7,122 nt of DNA from Candidatus Zixiibacteriota bacterium. Its GTDB lineage: Bacteria; Zixibacteria; MSB-5A5; WJJR01. The stretch lies in NCBI GenBank assembly GCA_014729565.1, contig WJJR01000196.1, positions 1 through 7,122 of the forward strand, in the 5' to 3' direction. Shown piece by piece: positions 1 through 6,678 of this stretch. The notes under the pieces were generated by a model. It had not been told where the DNA came from and made no database searches. It worked only from the letters and a program-made list of their open reading frames with translations. The position numbers and the translations under genes are program-made. Each line of letters begins with the position of its first letter. Positions within the stretch are counted from its first letter, which is position 1.

Positions 1-57
1 CCCTAAGCGACGTCCGTGTTACCGCACATATCATAACGTTATCACATTCAACTCAAC

Positions 58-74
58 GGCGAGCGAACGTCGCC
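58..74 (-). terminator. Weak hairpin downstream of the last gene
   Basis: An inverted repeat pairs 58-62 (GGCGA) with 70-74 (TCGCC) around a 7-base loop, 19 bases beyond the stop of the membrane protein gene. On the minus strand it is followed by GTTGAGTTGAATG, which is not a proper U tract. It may help end the transcript, but the evidence is thin. I see nothing else in positions 1-92. Confidence 0.25.
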
Positions 75-92
75 CGCCAAACAGCCGTCCCA

Positions 93-827
93 TTACAAAT
101 CACCCGATTTCACGCCGGCCACAAGACCCAGCGCCGCCGTCAAGTAGGGAGCATACGACATAACGCCGATTAGCGACATCGCGCCATACGAATCGCCGGG
201 GTTGATCAGTCCCCACGTGGAGTAGCCGGGTATGTTCCCGCCCACGAACGAGAGAATGAACATGGCAAACAACGCGAAGAACAGATAGTACCCGAGCCCC
301 AGCGGACGTTTCAGCCGCTTGAAATACTCCTCGTCGCTTTTTGCTTTCATCCAGAGCATGGCCAGCGACCACACGCCAACCACCGGTCCGCCAATGATCA
401 GGATCAGACCCATAATGGCCGACAGCCCAACGGCCCAGCCGCCGGCGAACGCGGTGCCCAAACCACCGAGCAGCGTCCCCAACGCCTGCGGCCAGTACAT
501 GGTGAAGTCGGTACCGCTCATCGTGCGGAAGGATACCCACGGCATCGCTACGGTCAGCAGCATAACGACCGACACGATGGTGACGATGATTTTGTCGGCC
601 CTGGAGACCGGAATGACTTGCAGTGACGAGAAGTCGCGTTCAAACGTTTCACCATAGCGGTGGATCGATATGGTCTTGGCATACTCCTCCGCTTCCTTTT
701 CCGACTTCCAGAATGTCTGCGGCGTCTTCGGATAGATCCCGAATCCGATATAGCGAAAACGTTCATTCGGATCGGGTGGCGCAGCGGGCTTCTCATTCGG
801 CTGCGATTTGGATTCGGCTTCGCTCAT
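93..827 (-). CDS. Multi-pass membrane protein with a soluble N-terminal segment
   Basis: The 244-residue product has a polar, proline-rich N-terminus (1-22), then a compact segment of about 50 residues with aromatic positions: F-R-Y-I-G-F-G-I-Y-P-K-T-P (24-36), F-W-K-S-E-K-E-A-E-E-Y (39-49) and Y-G-E-T-F-E-R-D-F (58-66). Four or five membrane helices follow: about 79-100, one or two within 115-160, 178-197 and 216-238. A charged loop (K-A-K-S-D-E-E-Y-F-K-R-L-K-R, 161-174) sits between helices and is probably cytoplasmic. ATG 825-827 has only a weak AGG seven bases upstream; it follows the TPR gene by 36 bases, so co-transcription is likely. I do not recognise a named family. The arrangement suggests an inner-membrane partner for the exported TPR protein, but that is inference. 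Confidence 0.85.
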   Translation of the reverse strand: MSEAESKSQPNEKPAAPPDPNERFRYIGFGIYPKTPQTFWKSEKEAEEYAKTISIHRYGETFERDFSSLQVIPVSRADKIIVTIVSVVMLLTVAMPWVSFRTMSGTDFTMYWPQALGTLLGGLGTAFAGGWAVGLSAIMGLILIIGGPVVGVWSLAMLWMKAKSDEEYFKRLKRPLGLGYYLFFALFAMFILSFVGGNIPGYSTWGLINPGDSYGAMSLIGVMSYAPYLTAALGLVAGVKSGDL

Positions 828-863
828 GGACCAACCTGTGGGTGACAGTGGTTCGGTGTCGGA

Positions 864-2639
864 TTAATTCTCTTCAACAATCTCTTCGTCGATGCGGTCC
901 ATCAGGTCCTGCGCATCGGACATATCGGGATCGCATTCGACAACTTTTTCGCACAATTCGTAGGACGGATCCTTTTCGCCGATTTCATACAGGCTGTACG
1001 CCAGCCACCAGCGCAGTTCGTTTAAGCTGCAAGGATCGTCCCTCAACGACGAGACACAATTGTATGCTTTGCGCAAGTGTGTCGCGGCGTTGGCAAAATC
1101 CTGCTGCGCGAAATACGTGTATCCCAGCCACTGCCGATGATCGCACACATTGGGTTCGCGATCGATCAGCCAGCGGTACGCTTCACGCGCTCGTGATAAC
1201 TCCTGCATCTTAATCAGCCGCGGTGCGGCCAGTTTGTATCCGCGTTCGCGGTACGACTGATCGGCGGTGGTGTCGGCCGCGGCCGCCCGCATGAGATATT
1301 CGACGGCTTTTTCGTTGTTGCCCAACTGCATGTACGGCAGCGACGCGTTGAACAAGTAACGCGCCTCATTCGGATGACTCACCACCAGCTTTTCGAATTG
1401 CACCGCCGCCTCAGCGTACCGTCCGAGTTTATGATAGCTCAGTGCGAGTCCGCCAATTGCCCTCTCGTTGGATGGATCCAGTTCGACCGCGCGAGCGTAG
1501 TTCTCGGCAATCCGCGGCAAGTACGTGGTGTCCTTCAACGCCTCCATGCTCACAGCTAATCGCCAGAACAGCTCGGCATTGTCCTTCGTCCAGTCGTGAG
1601 GAGGATCTTTCGCCTCCAGTGTGTCGACATAGGTCTGGAGTGCCTCGACAGCGGTTTCGTATTCGCCGAGCAACATCGCCGATCGCCCCAGATAGAAGTA
1701 CAATTCGGGATCATTGGCGCCGGCTTCTATCGCACGCTGGATTTCGACATACGCCGAGTCGTGCCAATTCATGATGTAGTAGACCGTCGCGATGTTCTTC
1801 GCGACAAGAACCGGATCGGCTTCGGAATCGACATCACGAACCTTGCGATACAGCGACAACGCCGCCCGGTATAAGTCAATGGACTCCTCGCGAGGACGGC
1901 TTCCCGCCGCCATCATATAGATGTTCGCCAAGCGGAAGTACGCATCCTCGTAGGTCGAATCGGTCTGGATCAAATTGGCGAACAACTCGCGGGCCTCGGT
2001 CAGCCGTCGCGACTGGTAGTAGGCTTCGCCAAGTCGATACATCACATCGAGTTGCGTGGAGTCGGCGGCCAGCACGGCTTCGTATTCCGTAATTGCCAGC
2101 GGATACACCTGGCCGGCGTAGTAGGCATCGCCTAAGTCTTTGCGATACTGGAGATTATCTTCATCGCCATAGCGCGCACCAAGGTGCCACTCCTGCGCCT
2201 TAGAATAGTTGCCCTGCTCATAGGCGGCGAGCCCCTTGATGTTCTTGAACATCGCGGCGACGTCAGGCTTTTTTGCCTTTTGCAGCGGTTTTTCGACCAG
2301 CGCTGAGGCTTCTTCGACCTTGCCCCATTCGATCAGGGCCTTTGCCTGTCGATACGTGGACCGCTCACGCTCATACTTCCGGTCTTCAGCGGTGGCGAAC
2401 TCCTCGGCAGCCTTCTCCCACTCCTCCAAACCGGCGTACGCCTCGCCCAGCAGGAAGTGTGCTTCACCGTCTTTGGGATCCTCTTCAAGGTAGGCGGTCA
2501 ATTGCGTGACGGCATCCTGATAGCGTCCCTGCGCAAGCGCTTCGCGGGCCTGATCGAGTTCCTGAGCATACGCCACACCGGAGAACAGGGTGATGCCGAC
2601 GATCACAATCGCCAACAGTCCGTAAATCCGTGCCCACAT
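864..2639 (-). CDS. Exported TPR-repeat protein
   Basis: The 591-residue protein starts M-W-A-R-I-Y-G and has a cleavable signal peptide: hydrophobic core L-L-A-I-V-I-V-G-I-T-L-F, probable cut after A-Y-A at residue 25. The mature part is nearly all tetratricopeptide repeats. Clear units include A-L-A-Q-G-R-Y-Q-D-A (34-43), A-H-F-L-L-G-E-A-Y-A-G-L (60-71), Y-R-L-G-E-A-Y-Y-Q-S (201-210), L-Y-F-Y-L-G-R-S-A-M-L-L-G-E-Y (313-327), A-L-S-Y-H-K-L-G-R-Y-A-E-A (399-411) and W-L-G-Y-T-Y-F-A-Q-Q-D-F (504-515). It therefore probably acts as a periplasmic or envelope protein-binding scaffold. The frame is open another 120 codons upstream to 2999, but that stretch overlaps the small membrane protein gene and looks non-coding. 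The ribosome site before 2639 (AGGTG, very close) is weak. All five cysteines fall in the last 93 residues (499, 528, 537, 563, 569). The next gene begins 36 bases after its stop. Confidence 0.9.
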   Translation of the reverse strand: MWARIYGLLAIVIVGITLFSGVAYAQELDQAREALAQGRYQDAVTQLTAYLEEDPKDGEAHFLLGEAYAGLEEWEKAAEEFATAEDRKYERERSTYRQAKALIEWGKVEEASALVEKPLQKAKKPDVAAMFKNIKGLAAYEQGNYSKAQEWHLGARYGDEDNLQYRKDLGDAYYAGQVYPLAITEYEAVLAADSTQLDVMYRLGEAYYQSRRLTEARELFANLIQTDSTYEDAYFRLANIYMMAAGSRPREESIDLYRAALSLYRKVRDVDSEADPVLVAKNIATVYYIMNWHDSAYVEIQRAIEAGANDPELYFYLGRSAMLLGEYETAVEALQTYVDTLEAKDPPHDWTKDNAELFWRLAVSMEALKDTTYLPRIAENYARAVELDPSNERAIGGLALSYHKLGRYAEAAVQFEKLVVSHPNEARYLFNASLPYMQLGNNEKAVEYLMRAAAADTTADQSYRERGYKLAAPRLIKMQELSRAREAYRWLIDREPNVCDHRQWLGYTYFAQQDFANAATHLRKAYNCVSSLRDDPCSLNELRWWLAYSLYEIGEKDPSYELCEKVVECDPDMSDAQDLMDRIDEEIVEEN

Positions 2640-2722
2640 TGCACCTATGCCGCCGCCAGAGTGACACATAGAGGCGGCAAGGTTTGTCACCCGCCATTTT
2701 GAGTCAAGCGGATTTTGCCTTG

Positions 2723-2956
2723 CTAACGCTTCCATGACACACCTCGCGACAAATTCATCAAGTATGAGAGAAGCAGACGGACCAGTGAGTAGCCGATCAA
2801 TATCCAGCCGAATAACCCACCATCGCCACCCATCACTGTCGGTTGTGCCAACACCAGCCACAGACCCACCACAATCAGTGCGGCCGAAAAGCCCCACTTC
2901 CAGATCGCCAGCGGTTTGGCGCTGGGCGATTTCGGATGGGCAAGGTTGCGTTCCAT
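2723..2956 (-). CDS. Small two-helix membrane protein
   Basis: The product has 77 residues (78 if the preceding ATG at 2957-2959 is used). A GGAG at 2963-2966 lies 6 bases before ATG 2954-2956 and only 3 bases before the first ATG, so the second is preferred. After a short polar, lysine-containing N-terminus there are two hydrophobic segments: A-A-L-I-V-V-G-L-W-L-V-L-A, and G-W-I-L-I-G-Y-S-L-V-R-L-L-L. They are joined by a glycine-rich turn (M-G-G-D-G-G), and the tail is short and basic (S-W-K-R). This amino acid pattern is far more protein-like than the overlapping reading in the TPR frame. It lies 83 bases upstream of the TPR gene. I do not recognise a family. A role as a small membrane partner of the downstream products is inference from position. 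Confidence 0.7.
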   Translation of the reverse strand: MERNLAHPKSPSAKPLAIWKWGFSAALIVVGLWLVLAQPTVMGGDGGLFGWILIGYSLVRLLLSYLMNLSRGVSWKR

Positions 2957-2959
2957 CAT

Positions 2960-3107
2960 TTACTCCGTTCAAATCAAGAGCGTCATAGCCCCAATTCATT
3001 GATACCGATGAGAGACCCGGTTATTTCCGCCGCCGAGAAGAAACTGAGATTTCTCCCCGCCTTTATTGTCACAGTTTACGTCCGATAAAACTGCAATTGT
3101 ATCTCCT
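2960..3107 (-). promoter_or_regulatory. 148-base gap upstream of the small membrane protein gene; possible promoter region
   Basis: This gap between the RskA-like lipoprotein and the small membrane protein is the largest in the window and somewhat richer in A and T than the genes, which suits a promoter for the downstream three-gene group. On the minus strand I see TTGCAG with AT-rich sequence after it, but no convincing -10 hexamer at standard spacing. A weak inverted repeat (GAGAA with TTCTC, near 3035-3055) has no U run. No terminator or promoter is firmly supported. Confidence 0.25.
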
Positions 3108-4097
3108 CTACGGATTGTCTGAGCGCATGAACACCACGTTGCCACCAGGGATGTACTGGATATCATCCCCGGTTTCCAGCGTGGTCGAACTCGGCGTCGG
3201 AACCAGAGGGGCGGACAATCCAACGCCCATGATTCGGAATCCGAATGGTGTATCGGACTCCGTATCCGGAATCGGTTCCAGAGTGATCATCACGCTGTCA
3301 CCTGGCCCAAAGACCCATTCGCCCGTTGGGGTGTTTAAGAAGTCCTCCCCGGGGAATTCCGGCGCAGGATTATCCTGCGCGGAATACGGGTTGTCTGAAT
3401 CCGGCCCCTGCGCCTCTGTAAACGTTCCCATTGACAGCCAGGTTCCCTCATGCCAAGCCCAGCTTTCGTACTCCCAGCCGGATGGTAGCTCATTGACGCT
3501 GAGGCTCGGTGCCGGCTGTTGAAATGGCAGCAAGAACCAGATGCCCGATGTATCATTATCGGGGTTGTTATCGGTTGGTGTGGCCAACGTGAAGCTCCCC
3601 CCGACACCAGTCACCTCTGCCTGTGTGACCAGCCCTCCGATGGTCTGCAACTCAAAACTATCAGGAACGGCCGCAACCAGATAGACCGGTCCTTGCGGAC
3701 TCGCGGGTGAGCCGGTAGACGGCTCAATTGTGATGTAAATCGAGTCGACTTCTTCCCAATTCACGTCGAGGTCAATCAAGGTGTTATTCGCGATCTGCGC
3801 GCCGCCCGGTGTCTGAATATCAGCGGTCTGCTCGGATCCCTGGGGAATGGCACGAAATGTTGCCACAGACGACCATGCGGCTGCTTCAGCGCTCAACGCA
3901 CCCCCGGACGAGGTCATCGCCCACATGTGATAGAGATATCCGGCATTCAGCGGATCCGGTTCAAAGATGTTGAGCTTAATTGCATTGAAAGGTCCCGGTT
4001 CAACCGGACCGTTCCCGTCATCCCCACAACTGGCAAGAACTACCAAAAACAGACTCAGGCAAACGGCCAGGATTCGGATTGTATTGGTGCGTAGCAT
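3108..4097 (-). CDS. Lipoprotein with two RskA-like (anti-sigma-K C-terminal type) domains
   Basis: The 329-residue product starts M-L-R-T-N-T and has a lipoprotein signal ending L-V-V-L-A-S-C, with the acylated Cys at 24, followed by an acidic, glycine-rich linker. The frame is open further upstream to 4244, but only the ATG at 4095-4097 gives a signal peptide, and it has an excellent AAGGAG site. The mature part contains two similar modules. Module one has Y-L-Y-H-M-W-A-M-T (about 54-62) and I-T-I-E-P-S-T-G-S-P with G-P-V-Y-L (about 122-140). Module two has Y-E-S-W-A-W-H-E-G, G-T-F-T (about 210-227), F-P-G-E-D-F-L-N (248-255) and I-T-L-E-P-I-P-D (271-278). These 'W-x-x-x-x-G ... I-x-I-E-P' patterns recall the extracytoplasmic domain of RskA-type anti-sigma factors. 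No sigma-binding zinc-finger N-terminus or cytoplasmic part exists, so it is not an anti-sigma factor as such. Envelope location is likely and function unknown. Confidence 0.8.
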   Translation of the reverse strand: MLRTNTIRILAVCLSLFLVVLASCGDDGNGPVEPGPFNAIKLNIFEPDPLNAGYLYHMWAMTSSGGALSAEAAAWSSVATFRAIPQGSEQTADIQTPGGAQIANNTLIDLDVNWEEVDSIYITIEPSTGSPASPQGPVYLVAAVPDSFELQTIGGLVTQAEVTGVGGSFTLATPTDNNPDNDTSGIWFLLPFQQPAPSLSVNELPSGWEYESWAWHEGTWLSMGTFTEAQGPDSDNPYSAQDNPAPEFPGEDFLNTPTGEWVFGPGDSVMITLEPIPDTESDTPFGFRIMGVGLSAPLVPTPSSTTLETGDDIQYIPGGNVVFMRSDNP

Positions 4098-4240
4098 GTC
4101 ATCTCCTTCCATGCATCCATGAGTGTGTCCGGGCTGAAGACGAGCTGGCGGCTGGTGCCGGCTCGCCACCTTGACCAGAGTATTGTACACACGAGATAAT
4201 CGGGCCGCCCTGTTTGTCGGGAGCAGACCGACGGCTCCTG
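4098..4240 (-). promoter_or_regulatory. Intergenic region after hutH with two inverted repeats and a possible -10 element
   Basis: This 143-base gap separates hutH from the RskA-like lipoprotein gene. Immediately after the hutH stop there is a 7-base inverted repeat (4218-4224 with 4234-4240, 9-base loop, one mismatch on the transcribed strand). A second repeat pairs 4141-4149 with 4157-4165 around a 7-base loop, again with one mismatch as minus-strand RNA. Neither is followed by a run of U, so an intrinsic terminator is not shown. A TACAAT hexamer on the minus strand, at about 4180-4185, could be a -10 element for the downstream gene, but no good -35 box is seen at normal spacing. Confidence 0.3.
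4103..4108 (-). promoter_or_regulatory. Strong ribosome binding site of the RskA-like lipoprotein
   Basis: Read on the minus strand this is AAGGAG, 5 bases before ATG 4095-4097. It fixes the start at 4097 and argues against the longer reading frame beginning at 4244, whose extra 49 residues look like non-coding translation and would bury the signal peptide. Confidence 0.85.
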
Positions 4241-5776
4241 TCATCGGCCGGGGGGAATATAACGAATGATGGCGTCAAGTTCATCTCCGACTTTCGCCAT
4301 CACGTCACCTAAGATCGCGTCTTCGAGCCGGCGACCGTGATTTTCGGCAATGCCTTCGGCGACACGCTTAAGTCGACCGTGGACAGGCACTTGCCTCTTG
4401 ATCAACAACGCCCGCCAGGCGGCCACCGCTTCGATCGCAAGGACCTGTCGCCACAGATCAACACACTCGGCCAGTTTCCGCGCCGCCCACATGGACATCG
4501 AAACATGATCTTCCTGATACAGGGATGTGGGAATCGAATCGACTGACGCCGGATGACTGAGGGTCTTCATTTCCGACACCAACGCCGCAGCCGTCACCTG
4601 CCACATCATCATGCCGCTGTTGACCCCTTCACCTCCGAGCGGCGTTAAGAAACGCGATGCGCCGCTGATACAGGGGTCCATCAACAGTGACACGCGGCGC
4701 TCGGAAATGGACGCGGCATCGGCAATCGCGGCAGCACACCGATCGGCCGTATGACCGATAATCGCACCATGGAAATTGCCACCGGAAATGACCTCGCCCT
4801 CAGCGGGGAATAACAACGGATTGTCTGTAGCGGCGTTCACCTCACGCTCACACACCTCGCAACTCGAATCGATGACTTCCCGGCAGGGACCGTGGACCTG
4901 CGGTGCGCAACGCACACTGTAGGGATCCTGTACGCGCAACGTCGCCGGATCGGGTTGATCACTGCCCTCCAGCCAGCCGTTGAGTCGTTTGGCCGACAGA
5001 ACCTGCCCCGGATGTGGACGAGCCTCCGCGATGCGCGGATCGAATGCGTCGCGACGGGCACCCAACGCCACAGCGGTCAATGCACAGACGGCATCCTGCG
5101 CTTCGATCAATCGTTTCATATCGGTCAGTGCAAGCGCCACAATCGCCGTCGATGCCTGCACACCATTGATGAGCGCCAATCCCTCTTTCGGTTCCAGCAC
5201 CAATGGCCTCAATTTGATCGCAGCCAGAGCCCGCCGTGCGGACGTTAGTCGCTGACGGTAACGGACTTTGCCTTCCCCGATGAGCGTTAACGCGATGTGT
5301 GCCATGGGCGCCAAGTCGCCCGACGCTCCCACCGAGCCGCGGCACGGTACCACGGGACAGATGTCGTGAGTCAGCAGATCGGCTAACCGTTCTGCGATTT
5401 CAACCCGCGCCCCGGAATGGCCGCACGCGAGACAATTCAGCCGCAACAGCACCATGGCGCGGACCTGATCGCGCGCGCACCCCGGACCGATGCCTGCCGC
5501 ATGCGACACGATCAAATTTCGTTGCAACGCCTCCAACGCATCCGCATCGATACGCACGTCGGCTAAGTGCCCAAACCCGGTATTGATGCCATACACCGTG
5601 CGCTCTTCGGCAATGACCCGATTGACCAGATCGCGGGAGCGCTGCATGGCGCGTCGCGCGTTGGCCGAGACGCGAATCACCGGCGCACTGTCCGCGCGCG
5701 CCACTTGTTCCAGGTTGTCCAGTGTCAGCGAGTGGCCATCGATGGTGATAGCGGAAGACGATCTGCGAGGCGCCAC
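4241..5776 (-). CDS. hutH: Histidine ammonia-lyase (HutH)
   Basis: HutH removes ammonia from L-histidine to give urocanate, the first step of histidine degradation, in the cytoplasm. The 511-residue length is normal for the family. The MIO-forming triad A151-S152-G153 sits in G-S-V-G-A-S-G-D-L-A-P. Other family residues are present: Y62 in V-Y-G-I-N-T-G-F-G, H92 in S-H-A-A-G-I-G (the Ser-His pair favours histidine over phenylalanine or tyrosine), N204 in L-I-N-G, Y286 and R289 in Q-D-P-Y-S-V-R-C, the G-G-N-F-H motif near 332-336, and E422 in Q-E-D-H-V-S-M. The start is GTG at 5774-5776, with a GAGG core 8 bases upstream that overlaps the stop of the preceding lipoprotein gene, so translational coupling is likely. 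Oddities are the absence of hutU, hutI and hutG here, and L-Y before Q-E-D-H where many HutH proteins have A-N. A different aromatic or histidine-like substrate cannot be excluded. Confidence 0.95.
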   Translation of the reverse strand: MAPRRSSSAITIDGHSLTLDNLEQVARADSAPVIRVSANARRAMQRSRDLVNRVIAEERTVYGINTGFGHLADVRIDADALEALQRNLIVSHAAGIGPGCARDQVRAMVLLRLNCLACGHSGARVEIAERLADLLTHDICPVVPCRGSVGASGDLAPMAHIALTLIGEGKVRYRQRLTSARRALAAIKLRPLVLEPKEGLALINGVQASTAIVALALTDMKRLIEAQDAVCALTAVALGARRDAFDPRIAEARPHPGQVLSAKRLNGWLEGSDQPDPATLRVQDPYSVRCAPQVHGPCREVIDSSCEVCEREVNAATDNPLLFPAEGEVISGGNFHGAIIGHTADRCAAAIADAASISERRVSLLMDPCISGASRFLTPLGGEGVNSGMMMWQVTAAALVSEMKTLSHPASVDSIPTSLYQEDHVSMSMWAARKLAECVDLWRQVLAIEAVAAWRALLIKRQVPVHGRLKRVAEGIAENHGRRLEDAILGDVMAKVGDELDAIIRYIPPGR

Positions 5777-5782
5777 TGTTTT

Positions 5783-5789
5783 GCCCTCT
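5783..5789 (-). promoter_or_regulatory. Ribosome binding site for the hutH GTG start, overlapping the upstream stop
   Basis: Read on the minus strand the site is AGAGGGC. The GAGG core (5785-5788) is 8 bases before GTG 5774-5776. It overlaps the TAG stop (5788-5790) of the fibronectin-like lipoprotein gene, so ribosomes finishing that gene are placed directly on the hutH start. This fits a shared mRNA and translational coupling. Confidence 0.6.
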
Positions 5790-6666
5790 AAAACCGCGTT
5801 TCGCCGGCGACGGGCTGATAGCGGTATTGGAATGTCACGGCCATCGGGTCGGCCTCCTTGTCGATGGACACCACACGGAGTTTGGCGATGCGATCATCGT
5901 TGAGACGCACGCCCAACACCTGACCTTTGTCCAACGCCACTTTGTCTACGCCATTGGCCGATGACATCTCCGGGTAGGCGGTGAACTCGTCAGCATAACC
6001 CAGGTTCACGAACCGCGTTGTTCGCAACCCGTCGCTTAGGCGAGACGGGCTTGCCAGGAACGCGGTGTCCCGAATTGTGTAAATATAGAGATCATTCTGT
6101 AATGATCTCAGTTCGACCGTCGTGTCATTGGTGAACGAATATCCCTCGTTGAGGCCCGACAATCGCGGATGCAGCGTGATGACACCCTGCGGCCGCGGCA
6201 TGAAGACTCGTTCCTCCGATGGTGGACTGGCCTGACCGCCGGGAAACACCGTGCGTACGTGAACGTAATAGCGTTCGCCGGTCTCCAACCGCTGGAGAAC
6301 AATGCTCTCGGATCGAATGTCGCCGTCGGTATCGCCGGGATAGGTCGACTGGTTATGCAACGCGTCGTCCAGGCGTTCGTTGTCGAGTGACAGTTGGTCC
6401 AGGCCGGGCTGCCGCCCGACGTACACGTTGTATCCTCGGATCACATCGTCGCGCTGACGATCGACTTGCCATTCGACAACGGCGCCGTTAGGCGACACGG
6501 AGATGTCGGTGATGTTCGGCTGCAGGCGATTCCGTGTGGCTTCCGAGAGGGCCAGTCCGCCCTCAGGAGGTGGCGCCGTGGACGAACAACCCAGCATACA
6601 CCCGACCAGCAGTAGAACGAGGGCGCCGACAACACTGTAACGCTGTATCAGGCGGGAGATATACAG
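5788..6666 (-). CDS. Lipoprotein with a fibronectin type III-like domain, probable non-ATG start
   Basis: The only in-frame ATG (6597) would give a 269-residue protein starting M-L-G-C-S-S, with no signal peptide. The frame is open upstream to a stop at 6703-6705 and encodes Y-I-S-R-L-I-Q-R-Y, then a hydrophobic run (V-V-G-A-L-V-L-L-L-V-G-C), which is a textbook lipoprotein signal. No GTG or TTG is available there. A CTG at 6664-6666 has a GAGG core 8 bases upstream, so I start there (292 residues). The lipobox is L-V-G-C with Cys23; Cys27 is a second candidate. Residues about 50-157 look like one fibronectin type III domain: P-N-I-T-D-I, A-V-V-E-W, I-R-G-Y-N-V-Y and R-Y-Y-V-H-V-R-T. The remaining 135 residues are beta-rich and unrecognised. 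It sits between a probable metallopeptidase and hutH, and its stop is 11 bases before the hutH start. The role is unknown; a surface binding or scaffold function is inference only. Confidence 0.75.
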   Translation of the reverse strand: MYISRLIQRYSVVGALVLLLVGCMLGCSSTAPPPEGGLALSEATRNRLQPNITDISVSPNGAVVEWQVDRQRDDVIRGYNVYVGRQPGLDQLSLDNERLDDALHNQSTYPGDTDGDIRSESIVLQRLETGERYYVHVRTVFPGGQASPPSEERVFMPRPQGVITLHPRLSGLNEGYSFTNDTTVELRSLQNDLYIYTIRDTAFLASPSRLSDGLRTTRFVNLGYADEFTAYPEMSSANGVDKVALDKGQVLGVRLNDDRIAKLRVVSIDKEADPMAVTFQYRYQPVAGETRF

Positions 6667-6669
6667 AAG

Positions 6670-6678
6670 ACCTACCTC
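6670..6678 (-). promoter_or_regulatory. Ribosome binding site supporting a CTG start of the fibronectin-like lipoprotein
   Basis: Read on the minus strand this is GAGGTAGGT. Its GAGG core is 8 bases from the CTG at 6664-6666, a good distance. The ATG at 6597 lies more than 70 bases further on and has no comparable sequence just before it. This site is the main reason for choosing the upstream start, although ATC (6658-6660) and ATA (6646-6648) are other unusual codons nearby. Confidence 0.5.

Noticed and set aside
623..1213. Plus-strand open frame of 196 codons
   Set aside because: It lies opposite the membrane protein and TPR genes, is rich in Arg, Ser and Pro as expected from antisense reading of GC-rich coding DNA, and shows no domain, signal peptide or ribosome site.
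3097..3522. Plus-strand open frame of 141 codons
   Set aside because: It is antisense to the RskA-like lipoprotein, whose minus-strand reading has a signal peptide, a strong ribosome site and recognisable repeats.
4098..4244. Extended start of the RskA-like lipoprotein at 4244, overlapping the hutH stop as ATGA
   Set aside because: The 49 extra residues are not protein-like and would bury the lipoprotein signal; the ATG at 4097 has a perfect ribosome site.
4959..5345. Minus-strand open frame of 128 codons in another frame inside hutH
   Set aside because: It is fully inside a clear HutH gene and has a composition typical of out-of-frame translation.
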